Shown one piece after another: positions 49,485-58,888 of a stretch of 64,000 bases of DNA. The stretch comes from Bacillus sp. NTK034 (GTDB taxonomy: Bacteria; Bacillota; Bacilli; Bacillales; Cytobacillaceae). The position numbers and the translations under genes were made by a program. Under the pieces are notes generated by a model that was given only the letters and a program-made list of their open reading frames with translations, made no database searches and was not told the DNA's origin. The DNA lies in the NCBI RefSeq assembly GCF_017303275.1, contig NZ_JAFKOJ010000006.1, positions 248,001 through 312,000 of the forward strand. Reading direction: 5' to 3'. Each line of letters opens with the position of its first letter. Position 1 is the stretch's first letter.

Positions 49485-49910
49485 GCTCCTTAACTTAAAT
49501 CTAAGTTTTCCGAGAAGCTCCATAAGTTCTTCATATTCTTCCCGCTCAATGCTGCAAGCCTGAATAGCCTCTCCGGCTTTCTGCGTGATAACCTCTTTTT
49601 CCTTGCGTGCTTTTTCCTCAAGGAAGATATACACCTTGCGTTCATCAGCTTTGGAACGCTCTTTTCGAAGCCATCCATTAGAAATCATTCTGGAAATCAT
49701 AGGGGTGAGTGTCCCCGTGCCAAGATTTAGTCTTTCTCCAAGCTCCTTTGCTGTCAGTCCATCCTTTTCCCAAAGTGCCAGAAGAACCAGATACTGCGGA
49801 TAGGTTAAGCCAAATGGCTGAAGGGCACTTGTATACAGTTTTGTAAATTCGCCTGCTGTTTCATAAACAGCAAAACACAGCTGTTTATCCAGTGTATAAA
49901 AATCTTTCAC
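49470..49910 (-). CDS. ohrR: Organic-peroxide-sensing MarR regulator OhrR
   Basis: OhrR represses peroxide-defence genes until its reactive Cys is oxidised. The 146-residue protein starts MKDFYTLDKQLCFAVYE with the sensing Cys12 in the LDKQLCF context found in B. subtilis OhrR. It has the winged helix (about 55-85; LTAKELGERLNLGTGTLTPMISRM) and the wing (RSKADERKVYIFL). It is the second gene of an operon with a glutathione-peroxidase gene, 20 bp downstream of it. It appears to be of the one-Cys type. A 20-bp palindrome upstream of gpx is its likely operator. Confidence 0.9.
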   Translation of the reverse strand: MKDFYTLDKQLCFAVYETAGEFTKLYTSALQPFGLTYPQYLVLLALWEKDGLTAKELGERLNLGTGTLTPMISRMISNGWLRKERSKADERKVYIFLEEKARKEKEVITQKAGEAIQACSIEREEYEELMELLGKLRFKLRSRVLR

Positions 49911-49930
49911 ATCATCACCTGATTCCAGAA

Positions 49931-50407
49931 TTACAATAACTTCGTCAAATCATCCTCGATTTTTCCTGGTTCAGTTGTAGGTGCATACCGTTCTACAACC
50001 TGGCCATTGCGGTCCACGAGGAATTTAGTAAAGTTCCACTTAATGTTTTTAGACAGAATTCCCTTTTTCTGTTCTTTTAGGTAAGCAAATAATGGGTCAG
50101 TATTGTCACCATTTACATCAATTTTTGCGAAAATCGGGAAAGACACACCATAATTAAGCTGGCAGAACTCAGTTGTTTCCTCAATATTATCGAATTCCTG
50201 GTTATTGAACTGATCACAAGGAAACCCAAGAATTTCAACGCCGCTGTCTTTATACTTTTCATAAAGCTCCTGAAGTCCTTTGAATTGTGGCGTTAACCCG
50301 CATTTGCTGGCTGTGTTTACAATAATTAGAGGCTTTCCTTCATATTCTTTCAGAGATTTCAATTCACCATTCGTTTTTTTGACTTCAAAATCATAAACTG
50401 TTGTCAT
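49931..50407 (-). CDS. bsaA: Glutathione/thioredoxin peroxidase (BsaA-like)
   Basis: The enzyme reduces hydrogen peroxide and organic peroxides, probably with thioredoxin in this group. The 158-residue protein has the active site [22 protein letters not shown] (Cys36), [13 protein letters not shown] with the Gln and second Cys, and [13 protein letters not shown] with the conserved Trp-Asn. It is a Cys- rather than selenocysteine-type peroxidase of usual bacterial length. It is the first gene of an operon with ohrR, so peroxide probably induces both. Confidence 0.93.
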   Translation of the reverse strand: MTTVYDFEVKKTNGELKSLKEYEGKPLIIVNTASKCGLTPQFKGLQELYEKYKDSGVEILGFPCDQFNNQEFDNIEETTEFCQLNYGVSFPIFAKIDVNGDNTDPLFAYLKEQKKGILSKNIKWNFTKFLVDRNGQVVERYAPTTEPGKIEDDLTKLL

Positions 50408-50423
50408 AAGAATCCCTCCTATT

Positions 50424-50443
50424 TTAAATCGTGTGCGATTTAA
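50424..50443. promoter_or_regulatory. OhrR-type operator upstream of gpx
   Basis: TTAAATCGTGTGCGATTTAA is a 20-bp perfect palindrome (8-bp arms, 4-bp centre) 16 bp upstream of the gpx start. A second, degraded copy follows to 50460. The arms match the AT-rich half-sites of OhrR/MarR operators. Confidence 0.72.
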
Positions 50444-50554
50444 TCTTAAGCGATCTAAAGTCTTTTTGCAAACAAATCAGCTTTTTATGAAACTACCATT
50501 AAAGTTCATTCGTAGAAAGATAGATTTCTAATTCATTTACAAAGGGTGATCAGG

Positions 50555-51604
50555 ATGTTGGACGAACTGCGGGAAGCGATTGAGAAACTCCCTGAGAGGG
50601 GAGCGAAGAGCTATTTATTCCACATATTACTTCGGGTCCACTTATTGAAAAACAGCGTTGATTCCCAGGAAGATATCATTGAACTGCTCAATAATATCCA
50701 AAAAAAGATAATCTTTTATTCCCAAGAGAGGAAATTGGAACGGGAATATGAAACATACCACATTGTGTGCGGAGAATCACCGGCAGGCGCTTTAAAGGTT
50801 GGGCTTAATAAAGAAAATAAGGTCATTGGTTTTCCTGACTTCTTTAGCAATGGACCTCTCTGGAGGCTGCATGAAGAGGAGGGGAGAAAAAAGCGATTAG
50901 AATGGCTGATGGATCATATTAATATGCATGAAGATTATCTGGAAAAGGAATATGAAAGAAAAATAGCCAAAGCACTTGAGGAGATCGATGAAATTCCAGC
51001 GGGAAAACCGATCGTGATCTGGACAGCTGACAATGCAGATGAACAAACCGGTTTGCGGTATTTCCTTCACTTATTAAGAAACAAAGAAAATATTGTGCAT
51101 GTTATTAATACTGCTCGGTCATATAAGGAGCTTTTTCCTGCGAAAAAGAAACAATACATTTTAAGGCACTCAGGTGAAGCAGCTCCAGAAAAACTGAAGA
51201 TCATATTAGAAAAAAAAATGGGAAGCCCTTTATCTGCAGAAGAAAGAAATAGGTTTGTATCTGATTGGCAGTCCCTCTCCAAAACAAAGGAATTATTGCG
51301 CATATGGAAAGATAATGAAATACATAGTGTACGAGAGAGTTATTTTGATGAAAATATCATCGAATCAGCCAAAAAGCTCCATAAAAGCAATAAAGGTTTT
51401 ATAAAATCAGCCAGATTAATTGGGGAAGTGATAGGGCATCTGGATGAGCCAATTGGTGATGGCTTTGCCGAGTATAGAGTAAGATCCTTAATTTATAACG
51501 GAATATTTGCCATAAAAGGAATTCCGAAAAGTATGAGGTTTTATAGCATTAAGCTAAAAGAACTAAAAGCTAAATGCGGAGACCGTCCGTCATCAGTTGA
51601 TTAG
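50555..51604 (+). CDS. DUF1835 domain protein
   Basis: The 349-residue soluble protein has a helical N-terminus (about 1-65) and a DUF1835 domain (about 65-190; YHIVCGESPAGALKVGL, GFPDFFSNGPLWRLHEEEGR, IVIWTADNADEQTGLRYFLHLL). A DUF3658-like C-terminus follows (GRPVGDGF-type segment GHLDEPIGDGFAEYRVRSLI). Such proteins occur in Bacilli with no known role. ATG 50555 follows AAAGGGTG by 6 bp. It is a lone gene. Confidence 0.8.
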   Translation: MLDELREAIEKLPERGAKSYLFHILLRVHLLKNSVDSQEDIIELLNNIQKKIIFYSQERKLEREYETYHIVCGESPAGALKVGLNKENKVIGFPDFFSNGPLWRLHEEEGRKKRLEWLMDHINMHEDYLEKEYERKIAKALEEIDEIPAGKPIVIWTADNADEQTGLRYFLHLLRNKENIVHVINTARSYKELFPAKKKQYILRHSGEAAPEKLKIILEKKMGSPLSAEERNRFVSDWQSLSKTKELLRIWKDNEIHSVRESYFDENIIESAKKLHKSNKGFIKSARLIGEVIGHLDEPIGDGFAEYRVRSLIYNGIFAIKGIPKSMRFYSIKLKELKAKCGDRPSSVD

Positions 51605-51769
51605 CAGAAACTGTGGTATATGATTTAGCTGAAACCTAATGTTTGCAGGAAGGACCAGAAAAAATAGCATTTTCCTTGTTATATGGATTAACCGCTTACA
51701 AATTAGCGTTTGTCTCACCGCACATATTACTATAAAATCATAGTTAGATACATAATGGGGTGAACATGA

Positions 51770-52489
51770 TTGAATTATAAACGTATTAAACCACGCAAAA
51801 TATATGAAGAAGTGGCTGAAGCCATTATGGATATGATAAAAGCTGGTGATCTGAAGCCGGGTGATAAGCTCGATTCTGTTCAGCAGCTGGCTGAGAATTT
51901 TCAGGTTGGGCGTTCGGCGGTTCGGGAGGCACTGAGTGCACTGCGGGCTATGGGCCTGGTTGAAATGCATCAGGGGGAAGGTACCTATGTCCGTGAATTC
52001 AATTCAAATATGCTTAAGCTGCCAGTGCAAATTGCCGTCTTAATGAAAAAGGACGATGTGAAGAATTTGCTTGAAGTTCGCAGGATTCTTGAAGTAGGAG
52101 CTGTTGAAGCCGCAGCGTCAAGACGGACGGCAGAGCAACTTTCTGAAATTAAAGAAGCACTGGAGAAAATGAAAAATGCTAATGATGAAGAATTAGGAGA
52201 AGAAGCTGACTTTCGTTTTCATATGGCCATCGCAAGAGCATCCCAAAATGATTTGCTGATCAGCCTCATGAACAATGTTTCAGAAATGATGTTCACAACT
52301 ATGCGTGAAACCCGCAGGCTATGGCTTTATTCGGAAAAATCTACACTTGGCCGGCTGACCCTTGAGCATGCCAGCATTTATGAGGCAATTGAACAAAGGG
52401 ATGGTGCAAGAGCACAAAAACTATTGCTTCAGCATCTTCAAAGTGTGGAAGATGTATTAATGGAATACTTTCAGGAAATTGAAATGTAA
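51770..52489 (+). CDS. lutR: Lactate-responsive GntR/FadR-family repressor LutR
   Basis: LutR represses lactate utilisation and is released by L-lactate. The 239-residue protein has a GntR winged helix (about 5-72; SVQQLAENFQVGRSAVREALSALRAMGLVEMHQGEGTYV) and an all-helical FadR-type C-domain (FCD, about 85-235) with EVRRILEVGAVEAAA and the metal-binding pattern DFRFHMAIARAS and LEHASIYEAI. TTG start follows GGGGTG by 7 bp. It is directly upstream of lutP, and two identical operator-like palindromes lie before lutP and lutA. Confidence 0.9.
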   Translation: MNYKRIKPRKIYEEVAEAIMDMIKAGDLKPGDKLDSVQQLAENFQVGRSAVREALSALRAMGLVEMHQGEGTYVREFNSNMLKLPVQIAVLMKKDDVKNLLEVRRILEVGAVEAAASRRTAEQLSEIKEALEKMKNANDEELGEEADFRFHMAIARASQNDLLISLMNNVSEMMFTTMRETRRLWLYSEKSTLGRLTLEHASIYEAIEQRDGARAQKLLLQHLQSVEDVLMEYFQEIEM

Positions 52490-52496
52490 TAGGACT

Positions 52497-52531
52497 ACCC
52501 AATCGTAATTCCTACGATTGGGTTTAATTCT
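52497..52531 (+). terminator. Terminator after lutR
   Basis: ACCCAATCGTA pairs with TACGATTGGGT around ATTCC, then a T-rich run. Confidence 0.85.
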
Positions 52532-52597
52532 GCAAATTTTTCGAAAAATTCTATTGAGATATGAAAGCGTTTTATTTATACTGTTTAATATACTAAA

Positions 52598-52610
52598 GTC
52601 ATCAGATGAC
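52598..52610. promoter_or_regulatory. LutR operator upstream of lutP
   Basis: GTCATCAGATGAC is a perfect 13-bp palindrome 61 bp before lutP. The same site with one central change lies before lutA, and both have ACTAAA at the left and CTGTT at the right. Confidence 0.82.
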
Positions 52611-52671
52611 CTGTTAATAGGATTAATTCCATCCAGGAAGTATTCCTTCATCATGAAAGGGGAAGAGAAAT

Positions 52672-54456
52672 TTGAGTATTGGTTTATTAGCTTTAATTGC
52701 TACATTGCCTATTGTTTCTGTCTTTCTATTTTTGGTTATTTTACGCTGGCCAGCTAAGAGGGCTATGCCGGTTTCTCTGATTCTGACCATCCTTATGGCT
52801 ATGTTCATATGGAAAGTTCCGGGAAACCAAATAGCTGCAGCAAGTGCGAAAGGGATTGTCACGGCGCTTGAAGTGGGAGTGATTGTATTTGGTGCCATCC
52901 TGCTGCTGAACACACTGAAAGTAAGTGGTGCTATTTTTACCATTCGTAAAGGCTTTATGAGCATCTCCCCTGACCGCCGTGTCCAAACAATTATCGTTTG
53001 CTGGCTATTCGGATCTTTCCTGGAAGGGGCAGCTGGCTGGGGGGCTCCAGCCACTATAGTTGGTCCTCTTTTAGTTGCGATTGGCTTTCCAGCAATGGGT
53101 GCAGTTATGGTCGCGCTTATTCTGCAATCCACACCCGTTTCCTATGGGGCTGTAGGAACACCGATATTAATCGGGGTCCATTCAGGGTTGAAGGATTCGC
53201 CTCTTGTTCAAAGCTATATTGCAGAGCAAGGCACGACATTTGATGCCTACATAAATGCAATCGGAGGACAGGTTGCCCTGATTCATGGTGTCATCGGCAT
53301 ATTTATTCCATTATTTATGGTAACAATGCTGACTTACTTCTTCGGAAAAAATAAATCAATTGCAGAAGGGCTGGCCATATGGAAGTTTGCCGTTTTTGCA
53401 GGTTTGGCATTTACAGTCCCATATGCTTTAGTTGCCAATTTACTGGGTCCTGAATTTCCATCTTTGATTGGCGGTTTAATCGGCCTGGCGATTGTGGTGC
53501 CAGCCGCTAAAAAAGGATTATTTACCCCTGTAAAAGCATGGGACTTCGAAGAAAAAAGCCATTGGAATCCTTCATGGACGGGCTCCCTTGATGTGGACGC
53601 GGCAGACAAACCAAAGAAACAAGTATCATTTCTGGCTGCCTGGCTGCCATACCTGCTGGTGGCTGTTCTATTAGTTTTAACACGTGTGCAATACTTGCCT
53701 TTCTCGGCCTGGCTTCAAGCCTTTGTCCTGAAATTTGAGAGCGTTTTCGGGACGGCTATAACAATTGAATCCAAGCCGCTAAATCTTCCTGGTGTCATTT
53801 TTATTGTAGTATCCTTGCTTTCAATCTTTATTTTTAAAATGAATGTGAGAGATTACGGACAGGCAGTAAAAGACTCTTTTAAAACGATTGTCAGTGCAAT
53901 GGCTGCTCTGGTATTTGCGGTCCCAATGGTCCAGGTATTTATCAACTCAGGAATCAATGCAGCCGATTTTACTAGCATGCCACTGGCATTGGCAGAGGGG
54001 ATTTCCAATATATTTGGGAGCTATTGGCCACTTGCGGCGCCAACAATCGGTGCGATTGGAGCATTTGCTGCAGGAAGCAATACAGTAAGCAACATGATGT
54101 TCTCTTTGTTTCAATTCGGAGTAGCTGATAATATCCTTGCTTCTCCCGCCACCATTGTTGCCTTGCAGGCTGTCGGCGGAGCAGCAGGTAACATGATTTG
54201 TGTCCATAATGTTGTTGCTGCTTCATCTTCTGCCGGTTTAATAGGAAGGGAAGGAAGCTTAATACGAAAAACGCTTATCCCAATGACTTTCTATGTTATT
54301 TTTGCAGGCGGAATCGGGTATGTGGCCATCAATGGAATTGGCATGAATATTGGAACGCTTATCCTGGCCGCAGTGGCAGTATTCATTGCAGTTTTTATTG
54401 CTAAAGGCCAGGAACAGAACAGAATGGAAGATAAAAGGCTGAAAAAGTCAGCATAA
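52672..54456 (+). CDS. lutP: L-lactate permease LutP (LctP family)
   Basis: The protein imports L-lactate with protons. The 594-residue protein is an LctP-family carrier with about 13 helices; [18 protein letters not shown] segment [20 protein letters not shown] near 145 and [23 protein letters not shown] near 460 are signatures of the family. TTG start follows GGGAAGAG. It is the first structural gene of the lactate locus with its own LutR operator. Confidence 0.92.
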   Translation: MSIGLLALIATLPIVSVFLFLVILRWPAKRAMPVSLILTILMAMFIWKVPGNQIAAASAKGIVTALEVGVIVFGAILLLNTLKVSGAIFTIRKGFMSISPDRRVQTIIVCWLFGSFLEGAAGWGAPATIVGPLLVAIGFPAMGAVMVALILQSTPVSYGAVGTPILIGVHSGLKDSPLVQSYIAEQGTTFDAYINAIGGQVALIHGVIGIFIPLFMVTMLTYFFGKNKSIAEGLAIWKFAVFAGLAFTVPYALVANLLGPEFPSLIGGLIGLAIVVPAAKKGLFTPVKAWDFEEKSHWNPSWTGSLDVDAADKPKKQVSFLAAWLPYLLVAVLLVLTRVQYLPFSAWLQAFVLKFESVFGTAITIESKPLNLPGVIFIVVSLLSIFIFKMNVRDYGQAVKDSFKTIVSAMAALVFAVPMVQVFINSGINAADFTSMPLALAEGISNIFGSYWPLAAPTIGAIGAFAAGSNTVSNMMFSLFQFGVADNILASPATIVALQAVGGAAGNMICVHNVVAASSSAGLIGREGSLIRKTLIPMTFYVIFAGGIGYVAINGIGMNIGTLILAAVAVFIAVFIAKGQEQNRMEDKRLKKSA

Positions 54457-54497
54457 TGGTGCAAGCTCCATTGAGGGGCTTGCTATATTACACTAAA

Positions 54498-54510
54498 GTC
54501 ATCTGATGAC
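54498..54510. promoter_or_regulatory. LutR operator upstream of lutABC
   Basis: GTCATCTGATGAC is the second perfect palindrome of the pair, 85 bp before lutA. Its presence shows lutABC is controlled separately from lutP. Confidence 0.82.
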
Positions 54511-54595
54511 CTGTTGACTGTGCGGGTATCTGGGCTTAAACTTAGTTAAGACCCAGAATGAATATATTTACTTGAAGAAAGTAAAGGTGAGATCT

Positions 54596-55312
54596 ATGAA
54601 AGTATCATTATTTGTAACCTGTTTAATAGATATTTTTCAGACGGATGTAGGAATGGATACTTTAGAACTACTGGAAAAGCTGGGCTGCGAAGTAGATTTT
54701 CCAGAAAAGCAGACATGCTGCGGGCAGCCTGCCTATAATAGCGGATATGTGGATAAGGCGAAAGAATCCATGAAGCATATGATTTCTGTTTTCGAACATT
54801 CAGATTATGTTGTAACTCCTTCGGGATCATGTGGAACTATGTTCAGAGAGTATCCGCACGTTTTTAAAGGAGACCCAGTGTGGGAGCCGCGCGCCAAAAA
54901 ATTAGCTGAAAAAACGTATGAACTGACACAGTTTATCGTGGCTGTTTTAGGAGTGGAGGACGTAGGGGCAAAGCTGAATGGAATAGCGACCTACCACACT
55001 TCTTGTCATATGACGAGATTATTAGGAGTAAAGGAAGCCCCAATGAAGCTGTTAAGCAATGTAGAAGGTCTTGAGATGAAGCCGCTCGCACACAACTATA
55101 ATTGCTGTGGCTTTGGCGGCACTTTCTCGGTAAAGATGGGGGAAATCTCAGAGCAGATGGTAGATGAAAAGGTTCAGAGTGTTGAAGATTGCGGAGCTGA
55201 AATTCTAATAGGAGCCGACTGCGGATGCCTGATGAATATTGGAGGACGGATAGACAGAAAAGGGAAGCCGATTAAGGTGATGCATATTGCTTCTGTATTA
55301 AATAGCAGATAG
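54596..55312 (+). CDS. lutA: L-lactate utilisation protein LutA
   Basis: LutA is the CCG-domain subunit of the LutABC complex that oxidises L-lactate to pyruvate with iron-sulfur clusters. The 238-residue protein has two cysteine-rich CCG domains: [10 protein letters not shown] with [14 protein letters not shown] near the N-terminus, and [14 protein letters not shown] with [13 protein letters not shown] near 145-180. ATG 54596 (MKVSLF) follows AAAGGTGAG, as in B. subtilis LutA; an upstream TTG is less likely. lutB follows after 18 bp. Confidence 0.93.
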   Translation: MKVSLFVTCLIDIFQTDVGMDTLELLEKLGCEVDFPEKQTCCGQPAYNSGYVDKAKESMKHMISVFEHSDYVVTPSGSCGTMFREYPHVFKGDPVWEPRAKKLAEKTYELTQFIVAVLGVEDVGAKLNGIATYHTSCHMTRLLGVKEAPMKLLSNVEGLEMKPLAHNYNCCGFGGTFSVKMGEISEQMVDEKVQSVEDCGAEILIGADCGCLMNIGGRIDRKGKPIKVMHIASVLNSR

Positions 55313-55330
55313 GAAAAGAGGGAAACACAT

Positions 55331-56758
55331 ATGGCTATGAAAATAGGGGAAAAACCTTTTAAAGAGCGTGTCAAAGACGGGATAGGCGATGTTTTTATGC
55401 GCGGTGCTGTTTCCTCTGCACAGGGGCGTTTTCGCAGCGGAAGGCTGAACGCAGCTGAAGAATTAGGAAATTGGGAGGAATGGCGCAAGCTGGGTGAAGA
55501 GATTCGGACCCATACCATTGAGAATCTGGATTATTATCTGGAACTCATGAGCGAAAATGTCTCTAAGCGAGGGGGATATGTTTTTTTCGCTGAAACAGCT
55601 GAAGAGGCAAATGAGTATATTACCAATGTAGTTAAAAAGAAAAATGGTAAAAAGGTTGTCAAATCCAAGTCGATGGTGACAGAAGAAATTAATATGAACG
55701 AAGCGCTTGAAAATGCTGGCTGTGAAGTCATTGAAAGCGACCTTGGCGAGTGGATTCTGCAAGTGGACGATCATGATCCACCGTCCCATATCGTTACACC
55801 TGCCCTTCATAAAAATAAAGAACAGATTCGCGATGTTTTTAGGGATAAATTAGGCTATGACAAAACCGAGAAGCCTGAAGAGCTTGCATTTTTTGCAAGA
55901 GAAAAACTGCGGGAAGAGTTTCTTCAGGCGGATATTGGCATTACGGGATGCAATTTTGCCATTGCCGAATCCGGAACGATTTCCCTGGTGACAAATGAAG
56001 GAAATGCGCGGATGGTGACAACCATTCCAAAAACGCAAATTACTGTAATGGGAATGGAGCGGATTGTGCCTACCTGGGAAGAGATGGAAGTTCTGGTAAG
56101 CCTGCTGACCCGCGCAGCAGTCGGGCAGAAATTAACGAGTTATATAACTGCATTAACTGGTCCAAAGCAAGAGGGAGAAATAGATGGTCCAGAAGAATTC
56201 CATCTTGTTATTGTGGATAATGGCCGTTCAAAAATTTTAGGAACAGCATTCCAGTCCATCCTTCACTGCATCCGCTGTGCAGCCTGCATTAATGTCTGTC
56301 CAGTCTATCGCCATGTCGGCGGTCACTCCTATGGATCTATCTATCCGGGGCCAGTAGGAGCGGTATTGACTCCTCTTCTTGGCGGCTATGATGAATATAA
56401 AGAACTGCCATATGCTTCAACGCTGTGTGCAGCATGTACGGAAGCTTGTCCGGTAAAAATTCCATTACACGAGCATTTGCTCCGCCACCGCCAGGAGATT
56501 GTTGAAAAAGAAGGCAGAGCACCGGTGTTTGAAAACTTATCCATGAAAGCCTTCAGTCTCGGCACAGCTTCACCATCCATGTACAATATCGGCTCAAAGC
56601 TGGCACCCAAGGCATTGGGAGCATTCACAAAGGATGATAAAATTTCAGCTGGTCCCGGCCCTTTAAAAAATTGGACGGAAATTCGGGATTTCCCCGCACC
56701 AAAGAAAGACAGATTCAGAGATTTATATAAAAAGAGAAAGAAAGAGAGGGGAGAATGA
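55331..56758 (+). CDS. lutB: L-lactate utilisation iron-sulfur protein LutB
   Basis: LutB is the [4Fe-4S] electron-transfer subunit of the lactate oxidation complex. The 475-residue protein has an LUD domain (about 60-290; [25 protein letters not shown]) and two ferredoxin-type Cys clusters, [19 protein letters not shown] (about 315) and [13 protein letters not shown] (about 365). The stop overlaps the lutC start. Length and order match B. subtilis. Confidence 0.94.
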   Translation: MAMKIGEKPFKERVKDGIGDVFMRGAVSSAQGRFRSGRLNAAEELGNWEEWRKLGEEIRTHTIENLDYYLELMSENVSKRGGYVFFAETAEEANEYITNVVKKKNGKKVVKSKSMVTEEINMNEALENAGCEVIESDLGEWILQVDDHDPPSHIVTPALHKNKEQIRDVFRDKLGYDKTEKPEELAFFAREKLREEFLQADIGITGCNFAIAESGTISLVTNEGNARMVTTIPKTQITVMGMERIVPTWEEMEVLVSLLTRAAVGQKLTSYITALTGPKQEGEIDGPEEFHLVIVDNGRSKILGTAFQSILHCIRCAACINVCPVYRHVGGHSYGSIYPGPVGAVLTPLLGGYDEYKELPYASTLCAACTEACPVKIPLHEHLLRHRQEIVEKEGRAPVFENLSMKAFSLGTASPSMYNIGSKLAPKALGAFTKDDKISAGPGPLKNWTEIRDFPAPKKDRFRDLYKKRKKERGE

Positions 56759-57474
56759 TGGCAGCTGGACAAGTGTATAATCGCACTTCTTTCCTTGACA
56801 ATCTGGCAAAAAATCTGGGGAGAAAACGTCTTTCTGAGGTAGAAAAACCTGCATGGGATCATAATCCTCAGTGGGACGTTTTAAAGGGCGCCTCACAGGA
56901 CGAGCTTGTAGAGGTCCTGAAGAAGCAATGTTTGTTAATTCATACGGATGTATATGAAACACCTTCTGCAGAGCTACCTGAGCAAATCGGCCGCTTGATT
57001 AAAGAATACGGAGGCAAATCGGTCGTTACATGGGATGATCCGCGCTTTGAAGAATTTGGATTATCTTCCCTCCCTATTGATTTGAATGGCAATGGAATAG
57101 CAGTCCATGTCTGGGATCAAGAAGGAGGAGAAGAGAATCTTGCTTTCTCCGCACATGCAGACATCGGAATTACCTTTAGTGATGCTGCGCTTGCAGAGTC
57201 AGGAACTGTTGTTTTGTTCAGTGATAAAGGGAAGGGGCGAGCAGTAAGCCTTCTTCCAGTGATTTACTTTGCCATTATCCCAAAAAGCACAATTGTTCCA
57301 AGAATGACCCAGGTTGCAAAGCATATCCACACAATTGTGGAGAATGGCGAACCTGTCCCATCCTGTGTAAATTTCATTTCAGGCCCAAGCAACAGTGCCG
57401 ATATTGAAATGAATTTAATTGTAGGTGTACATGGTCCTGTGCAGGCTGTATATATCATTGTTAACGATAAATAA
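56755..57474 (+). CDS. lutC: L-lactate utilisation protein LutC
   Basis: LutC is the third subunit of the lactate oxidation complex. The 239-residue LUD-domain protein contains [35 protein letters not shown], the pattern it shares with LutB, and [23 protein letters not shown] near the C-terminus. It starts inside the lutB stop (two ATG codons in tandem at 56755 and 56758), so it is translationally coupled. Operon ends at the terminator just downstream. Confidence 0.93.
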   Translation: MMAAGQVYNRTSFLDNLAKNLGRKRLSEVEKPAWDHNPQWDVLKGASQDELVEVLKKQCLLIHTDVYETPSAELPEQIGRLIKEYGGKSVVTWDDPRFEEFGLSSLPIDLNGNGIAVHVWDQEGGEENLAFSAHADIGITFSDAALAESGTVVLFSDKGKGRAVSLLPVIYFAIIPKSTIVPRMTQVAKHIHTIVENGEPVPSCVNFISGPSNSADIEMNLIVGVHGPVQAVYIIVNDK

Positions 57475-57478
57475 AGGA

Positions 57479-57513
57479 GGCTGATCTGCAGAAAAATGCA
57501 GCTCAGTCTTTTA
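57479..57513 (+). terminator. Terminator after lutC
   Basis: GGCTGATCTGCA pairs with TGCAGCTCAGTC around GAAAAA, then TTTTAT. Confidence 0.8.
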
Positions 57514-57535
57514 TAAGGTAGTAAAATTTTTGAAC

Positions 57536-57605
57536 TTCGATAACTGTCTATCTCCAGTGCTACCCCTCGAGGTGTCGGAGGTGGGCAAGGCGCTTCCGCT
57601 TTTCT
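57536..57605. repeat. Bacillaceae CTGTCTATCTCCAGTGC-type intergenic repeat
   Basis: CTGTCTATCTCCAGTGCTAC, CCCTCGAGGTGTCGG and AAGGCGCTTCCGCTTTTCT match a repeat that is common between genes in Bacillaceae (often GTCTAGCTCCAGCGCC...CCCTCGAG...GGCGCTTGCGCTTTTC). It occurs once here and is unrelated to the GC-rich copies at 20.3, 24.6 and 43.8 kb. Confidence 0.6.
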
Positions 57606-57681
57606 GATAAGCCATCTGCTGGAATTTCATGCAGGCTTCATTTATTCTTAATAAAAGAAAAGAATAGAAGAGGGATTCATC

Positions 57682-58746
57682 TTGAAAAAGATTTACAGTG
57701 ATATTATTCAATTCCGCGGAACCCACTTTGATTTTGGCTTCATGCAGGGAGAACTTATAAAGGATTCTCTTTCTGTGAAAAATCGGGAGGATCAATGGAA
57801 GGTAAGAAAGCCGCGATTTTCAATAAATGAAGCCGAAGTGAAAAAAGCGATTACGAGGTTTGCCCCTGGTATTTGGGATGAACTGCTTGGGATACGGGAA
57901 GCATTGCACTGGCCGATGGAGCGGGTTTTGAAGGAGTTTGGCGGCTATCGCCTCGATTATGTCCGCTCGGGATGTTCCATCCTTACAGGGGCTGATTACC
58001 TGATCCGCAATTATGATTACCATCCGAAAACCTATGAGGGGCGCTATACTTTTTATCAGCCAACAGATCAGGGATATGCGATGATTGGTCCAAGCCAGAG
58101 GATGACCGGACGGATGGATGGCATGAACGAAAAAGGACTTGTAATCGGCTATAATTTTATGAACCGGAAAAAGCCTGCTGATGGCTTTATCTGCTGCATG
58201 ATCGGCCGCCTGATTTTGGAATCATGTGCAAATGTGGAAGAAGCGGTTGAGATGCTGAAGGAAATACCGCACCGCCATTCCTTTACATATGTGGTGTATG
58301 ACACAAGCGGAGAGGCTTATGCAGTGGAAACATCTCCAAGAGGTGTACAGGTCCGTCAGACAACTGCCTGTACTAACCATTTTGAAATCATGAAGGATGA
58401 AAATCGCAATCATCTAGCTGACAGCCTGCGCAGGCTGGATGTCATGAAAAGCCATCAGGGTGAGCGTTTAGATGTACATGATGCTTTCCGCCTCTTGAAT
58501 GATAACGATAAAGGCGTTTTCTCGGATCTTTATGGGAGCTGGGCCGGGACAATTCATACATCAGCCTATTTGCCGGGAGAGATGAAAGCCTGGTTTGCGC
58601 TCGGCGGTGACAGAGAGCCAGTAATTTTTGATTTCAGGGACTGGCTCGATGGCCAGGATATTAAAATGAATAGAATCACTGGTGAAGTTGATACGGACAT
58701 TCCCTTTTTGCATATGGATGAACAGGCGAATTGGTTTAGGAAATGA
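57682..58746 (+). CDS. C45/Ntn-type acyl hydrolase (penicillin acylase-like)
   Basis: The 354-residue protein resembles the C45 autoproteolytic acyltransferase/choloylglycine hydrolase group. RSGCSILTGADYLIRNYDYHP (about 93-113) carries the Cys that would be the N-terminal nucleophile after self-cleavage, followed by the Arg and Asp pocket, then GMNEKGLVIGYNFMN near 151. Substrates in the family include penicillins, acyl-homoserine lactones and bile salts; none can be chosen here. TTG start follows AGAGGGA. It has no obvious operon partner. Confidence 0.82.
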   Translation: MKKIYSDIIQFRGTHFDFGFMQGELIKDSLSVKNREDQWKVRKPRFSINEAEVKKAITRFAPGIWDELLGIREALHWPMERVLKEFGGYRLDYVRSGCSILTGADYLIRNYDYHPKTYEGRYTFYQPTDQGYAMIGPSQRMTGRMDGMNEKGLVIGYNFMNRKKPADGFICCMIGRLILESCANVEEAVEMLKEIPHRHSFTYVVYDTSGEAYAVETSPRGVQVRQTTACTNHFEIMKDENRNHLADSLRRLDVMKSHQGERLDVHDAFRLLNDNDKGVFSDLYGSWAGTIHTSAYLPGEMKAWFALGGDREPVIFDFRDWLDGQDIKMNRITGEVDTDIPFLHMDEQANWFRK

Positions 58747-58748
58747 TG

Positions 58749-58778
58749 AAACGGAGAGTTACTTTCTCCGTTTTTTTC
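58749..58778 (+). terminator. Terminator after the C45 hydrolase gene
   Basis: AACGGAGA pairs with TCTCCGTT around GTTACTT, then T run. Confidence 0.85.
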
Positions 58779-58888
58779 CTATTTTGAAAGAATATATTCA
58801 TCATTTGGACAAACCCTCACATTCTTTCTTATCTTTATGTTGTGGTACACTTTATATATGAATTGGATGTAAACTGAGGTGCATACAC

